A stretch of 64,000 bases of DNA, from NCBI RefSeq assembly GCF_003240585.1, contig NZ_PCDP01000002.1, forward strand, positions 81,348-145,347, in the 5' to 3' direction. The position numbers and the translations under genes were made by a program. The DNA is from Arminella tubonensis. GTDB taxonomy: Bacteria > Pseudomonadota > Alphaproteobacteria > Rhizobiales > Rhizobiaceae. The stretch's first letter is position 1. Each line of letters opens with the position of its first letter. The notes under the pieces were generated by a model that saw nothing but the letters and a program-made list of their open reading frames with translations, searched no databases and was not told where the DNA came from. Positions 9,648 to 17,337 of the stretch are shown here, in pieces.

Positions 9648-9790
9648 GCCGACCCTTGAATTCCCCGTTCGGACTATCATCTATCGGCTACCACCCGTCT
9701 TCGATGATCGCTTGCGCGGTAGCTTGTCTGCCCGAGCCATTGTCCGGGTGCGGCAGGGCGCTCCCCGCAAGGGTCGAGCGCCCTGCCCAT

Positions 9791-10670
9791 TTAGTCGCCA
9801 CGACGCTCGTCCATGTCGAAAACTGCGGCGTTGTCCTGGATTTCTCGGAGACCTTTGTAGGAGGCATGGCGTAAATTGCCATCGTCGGTCCAACCTCGAA
9901 ACTCGACTTCGGCGATCGGCGTCGGTTGGGCAAAGACGTAGTTTTTGCCTTTTAGCGGAACGACTGGCGTCCTCATCTTCAACGTGTCGAGCGTCTTCTT
10001 CAGGTAAATCGCGTCCTTCTCCTTAAAGCCTGTGCCGACGGCGCCGACATAGACCCAGTCATGGCCGCGACGACCAGCAAGAAGAAGACTGCCGATCCCG
10101 CCGCGCGCCGAGGCAGACTGCTCATAGCCGACGATCATGAAACTCTCGCTCTGCACGCACCTAATCTTGAGCCAGTCTCCCGTCCGGCCGGAGCGGTACG
10201 GGCTATCACGGTGCTTGGCGATGATGCCTTCCAGTCCCAGCGAGCGGGTGTTTTCCAGGAGTTCGGCGCCGTCACCCTGGACCCTTCGGAGAGCTGGACT
10301 GCGCCGACCGCACTATCGAGCAGATCTTCAAGCAGGTGGCGCCGGACCGATAGTTCGGTCTTCGTCCGATCGTGGCCGTCGAAATACAAGAGGTCGAAGG
10401 CGAATAGGATCGATTCCGTCGAGACACGGTTGCCGCCGCGTCCGCCCAGCGAGCGTTGCATGGCTCCGAAGTCCGAGCGGCCCTGCGCATCAAGCACCAC
10501 GGCGGGCTTCGATCCACCCTTGACCGATACCGGCGCTCCCACGCAAGGCCTGCAGCAGATCGCTCGGCTTCGATGCGACCGGCGTTCTTCTTTGGCAGCG
10601 AACGACCTTCGATTTTCGGCTTCACGAGTTCGACAACGGCGGCCTCATAGGTGTTGCTTGGCGCGGCGCG
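9791..10670 (-). pseudogene. Second ligD (ligase domain) remnant
   Basis: Minus-strand fragments of an ATP-dependent DNA ligase in at least two frames. The upstream part has VVLDAQGRSDFGAMQRSL and ILFAFDLLYFDGHD, the middle LLEDLLDSAVGAVQLSEG, and the last part (from 10156 down to 9791) FMIVGYEQS, VYVGAVGTGF, AEVEFRGWTDDG and KGLRE. These are the central and C-terminal parts of a LigD-type ligase domain. The N-terminal part with the adenylated Lys is not recoverable. Further upstream (about 10590-10670) is TYEAAVVELVKPKIEGRS, which loosely resembles a Ku C-terminal tail, at low confidence. The fragment is more diverged than expected from a recent copy of the intact ligD, so it looks like an older paralogue. 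Confidence 0.7.
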
Positions 10671-10922
10671 AATCGCGTTTGGAGGCTGCGATTGAAAAAA
10701 TTCCCGGTGCCGTCATCTTCGCCGCCCGGAAAGATGACGTCTGCGCTGAAATGACTAGACGTTTGAAACTTCCAGCTTTATTTTTCGCAGCTCGCCGCCG
10801 CGCCTTTACCCTGCCCACGTCAAACGGCGGATCGCAACCGCTATCCGCCTAAAGCCGCAGGAACCCACAACTGCCGCCGCCCCGCCTCTTGACGGAATCG
10901 TGGCCTGCAACACGTTTGTCAC

Positions 10923-11222
10923 ATGCCTGATGAACCCAACTGCAAGCTCAAATACAAATGGCGCAAGACTTGGCCGGATCCGAGTGACTCGGCCAGTTGG
11001 CAGACCGACTATTGCGGCTGGGACGGCAAGATCATGGTCGGGCGCATCAGGTTCCAGCAAAACGGTCCGAAGAAGGACTTCTGGCAGTGGAGCGGTCACG
11101 GCGGGCCGAAAGCGTGGCCCCGACTGATGCCGCAACAAGGATACTGCACCAGCGCACGCGAGGCGGCCGCAAAGTGCGAAGAGTATTACGATAAGCTGAA
11201 CGTTGATCCTCGGCTGCCATAG
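10923..11222 (+). CDS. Conserved-looking small protein, aromatic-rich
   Basis: 99-residue protein beginning MPDEPNCKLKYKWRKTW, with several Trp and Gly residues (DYCGWDGK, DFWQWSGHGGPKAWPR) and a helical, charged C-terminus (SAREAAAKCEEYYDKL). The Trp/Gly pattern and codon use look like a real rhizobial small cytosolic protein, but I do not recognise a family. It stands alone between the ligase remnant and a cluster of small minus-strand genes. The ATG is preceded by no strong ribosome-binding site. Confidence 0.5.
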   Translation: MPDEPNCKLKYKWRKTWPDPSDSASWQTDYCGWDGKIMVGRIRFQQNGPKKDFWQWSGHGGPKAWPRLMPQQGYCTSAREAAAKCEEYYDKLNVDPRLP

Positions 11223-11265
11223 GCGTATCTTAGTTGTGGTGGCATCGCCCGGCGCAACCAGCCGA

Positions 11266-11397
11266 TCAGGCGCTTGTGCTCCATCCGTTGTAGGGCGTCT
11301 GATCGCTCTCTGTGTAGCCCGCGCCTTCGTCTGCAGCCTTGAGAATCGCTTGCCGCACCTCATTCGGCGACTTCACCTCATTGAAAGCGTCAAGCAC
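11266..11397 (-). CDS. Possible 43-residue protein (GTG start)
   Basis: Short minus-strand frame starting VLDAFNEVKSPNEVRQAILK and ending YNGWSTSA. A GGAGAT sequence precedes the GTG at 11397 by four bases. The residue composition is protein-like, with a clear amphipathic helix. It could also be the surviving end of a longer, frameshifted gene, since MDQCPSEGLLEAGGDSG lies just upstream in another frame. Function unknown. Confidence 0.35.
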   Translation of the reverse strand: MLDAFNEVKSPNEVRQAILKAADEGAGYTESDQTPYNGWSTSA

Positions 11398-11536
11398 CGC
11401 TATCTCCGCCCGCCTCGAGCAGCCCCTCCGATGGACATTGATCCATGAGCATCTTACCGGCTCCCATGACCGTGTGCACGGTCTTATACCTGCGCGACAA
11501 GGATGCTGACGGGTTTGAAGGTTCGGCGATGGCCCA

Positions 11537-11874
11537 TTAGCGCCTCCGCCTCTTCGGATTGAATTTCATATCCGTGCTTTTGCGGTTCGGGTCGATTGGC
11601 GTCACCAAGGCCAGGTTCTTTGGCATGTTGTCGGTGATAAAACGCCCCGATTCTTCGACCGCGAGAATGAAGTCGTGCCGAGCATCGTCCGCAGGTGGCT
11701 CGCCATCCATAGCTGCAGAGCAGATCGATATTGCATGTCGATGCGCCTCACCGCCCTTTTCAGGCCATCTGTTGAACAAGATATTCGCGGCTTCGCGGGT
11801 CGAGCCAATTACCCGAGCTTACCGAGTTCCATATAGATGGCTTGGGACCGAAGGCCATTCGTAAGCGATGCCAT
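11537..11874 (-). pseudogene. DUF982 family gene with a frameshift
   Basis: The downstream part reads VIGSTREAANILFNRWP, GGEAHRHAISICSAAMDG and ARHDFILAVEESGRFI, the typical DUF982 signature (a small rhizobial family of unknown function, usually about 80-100 residues). The upstream part MASLTNGLRSQAIYMELGKL, matching the usual DUF982 beginning, lies in the next frame. One missing base near 11831, just before the RVIGS segment, separates them and creates a stop. The family is common on rhizobial plasmids. Whether the truncated downstream ORF is still translated from an internal start is unclear. Confidence 0.6.
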
Positions 11875-11960
11875 TACGCACGCCACTGAAACGCAAAACG
11901 GCGACCTAGCGGAACTGCGGCGATCCGTTCCGTGGGGGTTGGGTTTATTTGATGGTGCGT

Positions 11961-11985
11961 GGAACTAACCGTCCACACTGTTGTT
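11961..11985 (+). promoter_or_regulatory. EcfG-type promoter before an sRNA candidate
   Basis: GGAAC (11961-11965), 17-base spacer, GTT (11983-11985). No ORF follows, but an intrinsic terminator sits 95 bases downstream, so the transcript would be a short RNA. Confidence 0.5.
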
Positions 11986-11991
11986 GATCGA

Positions 11992-12080
11992 GGGATCAAG
12001 AAGCGTTGCCCTCGCACCAATAGCTTCTGATTGCTCCTTCCTTGCCCCGCTTGTCCAGTCACAACAGGCGGGGCTTTTTT
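11992..12080 (+). ncRNA. Candidate stress-induced small RNA
   Basis: About 89 bases between an EcfG-type promoter and a strong intrinsic terminator (stem CCCCGC/GCGGGG followed by six T). There is no start codon with a ribosome-binding site inside. A CTCCTTCC stretch at 12034-12041, unpaired in a simple fold, could base-pair with Shine-Dalgarno sequences, as in known alphaproteobacterial trans-acting RNAs. The 5' end is set by promoter spacing and is approximate. Entirely predicted from sequence signals. Confidence 0.5.
12045..12080 (+). terminator. Intrinsic terminator of the sRNA candidate
   Basis: CCCCGC at 12045-12050 pairs with GCGGGG at 12068-12073, and six T follow a C. It forms the 3' hairpin of the predicted RNA. 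Confidence 0.75.
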
Positions 12081-12310
12081 GTAGTGGTGAGGACGCCGAA
12101 CCAGCGCCCACATGCGCTGGGACCGGGGTGGAGTCAACGTTCTGATCAAACGCTCGACGCCCTCAGTTGTGTAAATGGATAACCTGAAATGGGGTTCCAG
12201 AGATCGGAACATTTGCACTCGGCACTTGTTTGGCCGATGCTCGCCCTCCTTGATCTCACCGACATCCTCTACATCAGAACGGCCACGCTGGCTGCGGATT
12301 GAACGCGTCC

Positions 12311-12339
12311 TTGACTGCGAAAAAACAAGCACATAATAA
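12311..12339 (+). promoter_or_regulatory. Sigma-70-type promoter
   Basis: TTGACT (12311-12316), a 17-base spacer, then TAATAA (12334-12339), close to consensus. It drives the small decayed gene starting at 12378. Confidence 0.6.
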
Positions 12340-12377
12340 GAACATTCAGCCTCTCCAACAGCGCAGAAGGAGGAGTC

Positions 12378-12581
12378 ATGCTCGCGAAAATCGAATATCT
12401 TCTGAGAATTTGACGGGTATCAGCGCCGACGTCATCTGCGAAGCGCTGACCAAATGGTGCACGGAAAGCCGAAGCGAGCCAGACCACGTCCTAATGTCGC
12501 GCGCGATCAAACTATAAAAATCGCGGCAATGAAACCCCGGAGCTTCTCATCGAAGCCCCAAGATCTGAGCTTGTGAATTAG
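12378..12581 (+). pseudogene. Small gene with two frameshifts
   Basis: An AGAAGGAGGAG ribosome-binding site precedes ATG 12378. The first frame gives only MLAKIEYLLRI before a stop. The next frame continues LTGISADVICEALTKWC and VLMSRAIKL, and a third frame continues YKNRGNETPELLIEAPR to a stop at 12579-12581. Joined, these give a plausible small helical protein of about 65 residues. I do not recognise the family. A consensus promoter and ribosome-binding site in front of broken coding sequence suggest recent inactivation. Confidence 0.4.
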
Positions 12582-12795
12582 ACTTGACGAATAGCCGGAT
12601 GGCTCCATCTACAACCGTGGTTCAACGCCCGCTGCAACCATATGGCCAGACGCAAGGTTACCGGTTGCGCCTTTTGAGCTTGCTCACCTCACTTATGTCG
12701 AGATGAGCCTCGAATGCAGCATCCAGCTTCGCATGCCAGGACTGATGGCGCCCGACACTATGCTGCGCCTGGCTGAATGGCGATCAGAACGATGA

Positions 12796-12963
12796 CTAAA
12801 CGTCCAGCCATCCGCGGTTTCGACAAAGCTCTTCACCAGCAGCGACACCCGCCTTGCGATCAGGGTATGGACCCGGAAGATAAATCGCCTTCCCGCGAAA
12901 AGTCACGGCAACGCCTTTCGAAGTTATGTCGAAAATGACTGTCATATCTGGCTCATATGCCAT
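12796..12963 (-). CDS. Small stress-type protein, paralogue of 60734-60982
   Basis: 55-residue protein starting MAYEPDMTVIFDI, then FRGKAIYLPGPYPDRKAGVA and a C-terminal GEELCRNRGWLDV. It is a small rhizobial protein of unknown function; a clear relative with the same core (FRGKVIYLPDPY, AAGEERC) is at the other end of the window. An upstream GTG (12990) would give nine extra residues but lies across the -10 of an EcfG-type promoter, so ATG 12963 is the better start. The leader is then about 13 bases with a GGGGGAA site. Confidence 0.65.
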   Translation of the reverse strand: MAYEPDMTVIFDITSKGVAVTFRGKAIYLPGPYPDRKAGVAAGEELCRNRGWLDV

Positions 12964-12982
12964 TTGCGTTCCCCCGACCGAG

Positions 12983-13007
12983 AACGTCACAGAGGTGGGT
13001 AGGTTCC
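12983..13007 (-). promoter_or_regulatory. EcfG-type promoter, GGAAC-N16-CGTT
   Basis: Full match on the minus strand: GGAAC (13007-13003), 16-base spacer, CGTT (12986-12983). It is 20 bases before ATG 12963, placing the small gene in the general stress regulon. Confidence 0.7.
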
Positions 13008-13228
13008 GACGGGCAAAAGTACCGGCCCCTGTTGAGCCGCTTTAGTACGACAGCGATCTGCCGTATTCTATAAGCTGAGTAAAGGCCCGATTCTTGGAGG
13101 GCCGGAGACCGTAGCCCTGCAAAGCCTCGCAGCCGCCGGGCTACGGTTTCGATTTTGGCGGCAGTCGCTGCCATTTCCTTCAATATGGAATCGCCGCCGG
13201 AGACCGTCGGGTTAACCCATCGTGGGGA

Positions 13229-13257
13229 TTGATCGACCCGACTGCGACGCTTAGATA
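13229..13257 (+). promoter_or_regulatory. Sigma-70-type promoter before second sRNA candidate
   Basis: TTGATC (13229-13234), 17-base spacer, TAGATA (13252-13257). It is followed within 40 bases by a terminator stem and no ORF. Confidence 0.45.
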
Positions 13258-13263
13258 TTGTGG

Positions 13264-13338
13264 AGGTTTGCTTTGCCCAGCTGGGCCCTAAGCCAGACGC
13301 CGAGTTCCCCCAAACGACAACGGCGTCTGGTCTTTTTT
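13264..13338 (+). ncRNA. Second small RNA candidate
   Basis: About 75 bases from the predicted start to the end of an intrinsic terminator. A first small hairpin (GCCCAGCTGGGC at 13274-13285, self-complementary) precedes the terminator hairpin, whose loop is C-rich (GTTCCCCCAAACGAC). No reading frame is present. Predicted only. Confidence 0.45.
13293..13338 (+). terminator. Intrinsic terminator of second sRNA candidate
   Basis: Ten-base stem CCAGACGCCG (13293-13302) with CGGCGTCTGG (13321-13330), then TCTTTTTT. Confidence 0.75.
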
Positions 13339-14038
13339 GAGCGACGCGCTCGCTGGATTCAAAACTAACGATTCCAATACACTTATCGAGGTTTGGTCCC
13401 CCGTCTCTACCAAGGGGCCCAGACAATGGGTGTCCCGTTCGACCCATTGGTCCTGCGGCTCGAGGATCAGGTGATGATTGCTATTGCGAGAAGAGTGTCT
13501 TGGGCGCCCCCAGCGGCGCCCCCCTGCCGAAAGTCCCCGCCAGTCCGGGCCACGCCATTTCCAGCCAATGATGATGACGCGAGCCGCGTCGACATGCTTT
13601 GCCCACATCGAGCCAAGGTCTCTTGCGAAGCACATCTGCCTCGATCGCCACCGCAATGACTTGCCATGGCAGCACCCGGCATTGCTGGAGTTAAGTCCCC
13701 GTCGCCGATCCGCGCCACGGCCGTTTTTCGGTGGTTCCAGCGGTCGATCGCCGAAGCAATCGTTGCGGGGGGCGGCCTGAGCTTGCGACGTAGATGAGGA
13801 AGGTCCAAAACAAGGCGTCGGTGAGCCATTCATTGTCGCATAGCAGCTTCACCCATGCGGGTGCTGGCGGTCAACTGCTGCATGAAGCTTGCCACCAAAC
13901 AGATCCTCAAAGGACACGACCGCATTTCGGCAAAGCCGAACGCCTCGGCCAATCCATCCGTTACCGCCCGCAGATCCGGATTTGGTGTCAGCAGTTTTCA
14001 GGGGGTCAATGTTCGGCGCTCGTTGAAAGCGTGTGCGA
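13339..14038. other. About 700 bases without a recognisable gene
   Basis: Several overlapping frames of 60-180 residues exist on both strands, as expected in GC-rich DNA. None shows a motif, a ribosome-binding site or a protein-like composition that I can support. Probably decayed DNA. Confidence 0.4.
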
Positions 14039-15541
14039 CTATCCCTTGAGCAAGGGCATTTTGAGCCGCCCGCGAAATAGGCCACGCCTCGCTATCGGCT
14101 CGAACAGCGCCTCGGGACCTTCGGGATCTAAAATCTCGTTGTCGGCCATCCACTCGGCCAGGCCGGAGATTCCCGGTGTCTCGTAGGGAACCAAAGTTCT
14201 AGAAGTTCCTGCCTCGCCGCCTACTCGCGACTGCCTCAGCGTCTCAATGGCTCCAATCAAGGAGCCGGCCTGGTCTATTGAAGCGGCCACCGTGTCGGCG
14301 CTGACCCCAAGATGCTCCGCGAGCAGTTCATTTCTCAGATCAAGGAGTTTCCCGGCCAACACTTCGTCATCGGCCTCGAAAGCGACATCACATTCGTTGT
14401 CGAAACGCATCGAGCGGTTGTTGAAGTTGGACGAACCCACCCTCATAATCTTGTCGTCAACTATCATCAGCTTCGAGTGTACGTAAATCGCTGTGCCGTG
14501 TGCGGTAATGGGGTGGTAGATGCGGAAACGACCCAGTCGATCGTGGGGACGGATCGCTTCTCGCAAACGAGCGCGGGCGGTATCCATCGCCACGGCTCCC
14601 AACCAGTTGTCGGCCGTTACTGGATTGATCAAAATGATTTCCGGCCCATCGATCTCTTCAAGTCGGCGAGCTATTGCCTGGGCAATCACCCGTGACGCAA
14701 AATACTGGCTTTCCGCATAGATCGATGTCCGTGCGGACATGATCATATCGACATAAAGCTTCTCGATCTCCGTAACGCCCTTGCTGTTTCCATAGGCGGG
14801 GCTGGTTCGAGAGATCGCCAGGCTGACGGATCCGAACACCATGGCACCGCCGAGTGGTGGGAATGATCCGTGCGGTTCGACTGCCTCCAGGGCCTCCCCG
14901 CCCGCAAGCTTCCAACGCAATCGACACAGATCGCCCAACGCAAGTGCCGCAGGGCCTTTGCATAGGCTCGTAGCATCATGCCAAGGTCCGTAAGGCGCGC
15001 CGTTTGGCCGTTTCCTGTTTGGATTGTCGTCAAGGTGGTTTCGGGTGTCCCAGCGATCCGTGGTGACATCAATCCCGCCGCAGAAAGCGACGCTGTCGTC
15101 AATGACGAGAATCTTTTGATGGTGGGAGCTGCCCAGGGGATGGTTGCTATCCAGCTTCACCTTGATCTGGGAATGCCATTTCCACCGTAGCAGATAAGCG
15201 GCGTTGGAGAATTTAGTCCAAGTCGCCAAGAAGCCGGGGTTCCAAAGCAGAAGGCGGATATCCAGCCCTGGATTCTGCTTTGCCAACCACTGAAGGAAAT
15301 CGCCGACGCCCTTTGGCGCGTCATCCTCTACGTCCGGATGTCCAAGAGTAATGGATGCATCGAAATCCCAACCGACGAGGAAGATCGAACGCTTGGCCGC
15401 CTTCATTGCTGATCGTGCAGCGCCGTAGTAGTCGTCGGCATCGATTAAAATCGTGAACTCGTCAGCCCTCTCGATGCGCCAGCAGTTGTTCGACGATTTC
15501 AGCAATGAGTTTGATGGCATTCGATTCTCCGCACTTCCCAT
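14039..15541 (-). CDS. Phospholipase D-like protein (two HKD motifs)
   Basis: 500-residue member of the PLD superfamily with both catalytic HxKxxxxD motifs: HHQKILVIDD with His141, and HSKLMIVDDKIMRVGSSNFN with His356. The conserved Gly and Ser after each motif (CGGIDV, GSSNF) are present, so it should be active on phosphodiester bonds such as phospholipids. The N-terminal 30 residues are not strongly hydrophobic and no clear signal peptide is seen. The layout and length match bacterial PLDs of the cardiolipin-synthase-related group without membrane spans. A shorter start at 15520 (MPSN) is possible. It sits alone, flanked by decayed DNA. Substrate is not decidable from sequence. Confidence 0.85.
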   Translation of the reverse strand: MGSAENRMPSNSLLKSSNNCWRIERADEFTILIDADDYYGAARSAMKAAKRSIFLVGWDFDASITLGHPDVEDDAPKGVGDFLQWLAKQNPGLDIRLLLWNPGFLATWTKFSNAAYLLRWKWHSQIKVKLDSNHPLGSSHHQKILVIDDSVAFCGGIDVTTDRWDTRNHLDDNPNRKRPNGAPYGPWHDATSLCKGPAALALGDLCRLRWKLAGGEALEAVEPHGSFPPLGGAMVFGSVSLAISRTSPAYGNSKGVTEIEKLYVDMIMSARTSIYAESQYFASRVIAQAIARRLEEIDGPEIILINPVTADNWLGAVAMDTARARLREAIRPHDRLGRFRIYHPITAHGTAIYVHSKLMIVDDKIMRVGSSNFNNRSMRFDNECDVAFEADDEVLAGKLLDLRNELLAEHLGVSADTVAASIDQAGSLIGAIETLRQSRVGGEAGTSRTLVPYETPGISGLAEWMADNEILDPEGPEALFEPIARRGLFRGRLKMPLLKG

Positions 15542-15778
15542 ATCATCATACGAGGGAAGGGGGCGAGGCCTGCGCAGCCGATATTTTGTGCCCCGTGCTG
15601 TTTGCCGCCGCTACAGTTCACACGGACAGCGTCCGATATAGCGCGATCAAGTGTGCCGTGAACCGGCCTTGACATGCTGCCCAGCGCTCAGCATCAAGGC
15701 TGGCTTTCCGGAAGGCAAAGAGAGCCATACAGATCGGACCGAGAGGGCTAGTGCGCAGACCTTGCAGGTTGCCCAGCA

Positions 15779-16183
15779 AGCCTCGGCGCGGATGTGGTGA
15801 TCGACTATACGAGCCAGGACTTCGAGAAAGTGCTCTCCGGCTACGATGTCGTGCTGAACAGCCAGGATCCGAAGACGCTTGCGAAATCTTTGAACGTCCT
15901 GAAGCCGGGCGGCCACCTCGTCTCCATTTCGGGGCCACCGGACCCGGCCTTTGCCGAAGCTCTTGGGCTGAACCCGCTCCTGAAGCTCGTCGTCCGACTG
16001 TTGAGCCGCAGCGTGCGCAAGAAGGCTAGGAGCCGCGGCCTTCACTATTCCTTCCTGTTCATGCACGCCGATGGTCGGCAACTGGAGCAGATTGCCGGGT
16101 TGATCGATGGCGGCGCCCTCCGCCCCGTCGTCGACAAGATATTCCCCTTCACCCAGACGCCCGAGGCAATTCCGTTGCTTTGA
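15779..16183 (+). pseudogene. Quinone/NADP-dependent alcohol dehydrogenase fragment
   Basis: Internal piece of a zinc-free medium-chain reductase (quinone oxidoreductase type). It reads SLGADVVIDYTSQDFEKVL, YDVVLNSQDPKTLAKSL, PGGHLVSISGPPDP, YSFLFMHADGRQL and PVVDKIFPFTQTPEA. The N-terminal catalytic domain and the Rossmann GxxGxxG are absent, and the last 20 or so residues are replaced by IPLL. It begins at a sharp junction near 15778 and ends near 16175. It is a both-ends-truncated relic; no start codon or ribosome-binding site belongs to it. Confidence 0.7.
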
Positions 16184-16241
16184 GAACGAGCTACCACCGG
16201 CCCGCAGGCGATCGGCTCTCACCGCGCTTAGAAAATGGAGA

Positions 16242-16511
16242 TCAATCTTTCAGCCTGCGGTGGGCCTCATAGGCTTCCAGGAATTCCGGAGAGGCGACGT
16301 CATCGGCCAGCACGCGAAGCGCAGCCGCGGAAGGGCCAAGCACGACCTCAACGCGCTGATTGGCGTCAGCCCAATGGACCAACGCCTCGTGCAGAAGATG
16401 CTCTCCAGACGTCGTTAGCATGGCATGCTTCGTGCGGCCATCATGTTCGTCAGGTATGAGCTCGACGAGCCCCTCTCGGACCAGCGGACGAAGCGCATGG
16501 GTCAGAGCACC
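16242..16511 (-). pseudogene. MarR-type regulator, N-terminus deleted
   Basis: Minus-strand frame without a start codon: GALTHALRPLVREGLVELIP, DEHDGRTKHAMLTTSGEHLL, then a helical end EFLEAYEAHRRLKD. This is the wing and C-terminal helix of a MarR-family repressor (the DxDGRxK wing is clear). The first 60 or so residues, including most of the helix-turn-helix, are missing. The break at about 16510 coincides with the break of the oppositely oriented SDR gene next door. Confidence 0.65.
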
Positions 16512-17233
16512 TCTCCGAAAGGGGCTATGACCTCATTCTCGTGGCCCGTCGCTCCGATCGCCTGAAGGCACTCTCGGACAAACTGCGTGCTGCCCACGGT
16601 ACGAAAGTTGAGGTCGTGGAGGCCGACCTGACGAAAGATGCCGACGTCACCCGCGTCGAAAAGGTGTTGAAGGCAAATCCTGCTATCACGCTCCTCGTCA
16701 ACAACGCCGGCAACGCGAGGCTCGCTCCGGTCGCCAAGACTTCCGAGGAAGACGCGGCTGCGATGATCGCACTCAACGTCACCGCGCTCACACGCCTCAC
16801 TCACGCCATTCTGCCGGCGTTCCTCGCCCGCAACGAGGGCGCGATCATCAACGTCGCTTCGGTCCTGTCTTTCCACGCACTGCCGATCAGCGCGATCTAC
16901 AGCGGCACCAAGGGCTATGTGATGAACTTCAGCCGGGGCCTGCAGCAGGAATTGGCAGGGACTAATGTCCGCCTGCAGCTCGTCATGCCCGCATCTACGG
17001 CAACCGAACTCTGGGACTTGGCAGGCGTGCCATTGACATCGCTCAACCAGACAGCCGTTATGATGTCCGAAAATCTCGTCGATGCCGCCCTGGCCGGTTT
17101 CGACAAGGGCGAAGACATCACGCTGCCATCCGTTGCCGACACTACTTTCTGGGACAAATTCGACGGAGCCCGATCCCAGCTGTTCGCCGCGGCTCAGACC
17201 GGCGAACCTGCACCCCGCTACCGCTCCGCCTAA
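16508..17233 (+). pseudogene. SDR oxidoreductase, N-terminus deleted
   Basis: Short-chain dehydrogenase lacking its cofactor-binding start. The frame begins with HLSERGYDLILVARRSDRLK, so the TGASSGIG glycine motif is gone. Downstream features are intact: LVNNAGNAR, NVASVLSF and the catalytic YSGTK. The rest (to RYRSA) is open. GTG 16541 is the only nearby start and would give a protein without a complete Rossmann fold, so it should not bind NAD(P). The 5' end was lost together with the 5' end of the divergent MarR gene. Confidence 0.7.
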
Positions 17234-17337
17234 GCCAGCAGTGTAAAACCCAATAGATCGACCGCATCGGTAATGCATGCGCCAGCGGGCGTGAGCAGGC
17301 CATGCAGAAAACCTGCTTTCCTTATTGAGGAGAACCA

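Noticed and set aside
13288..13833. 181-residue minus-strand frame
   Set aside because: It runs through the sRNA candidate and terminator and its composition is not protein-like.
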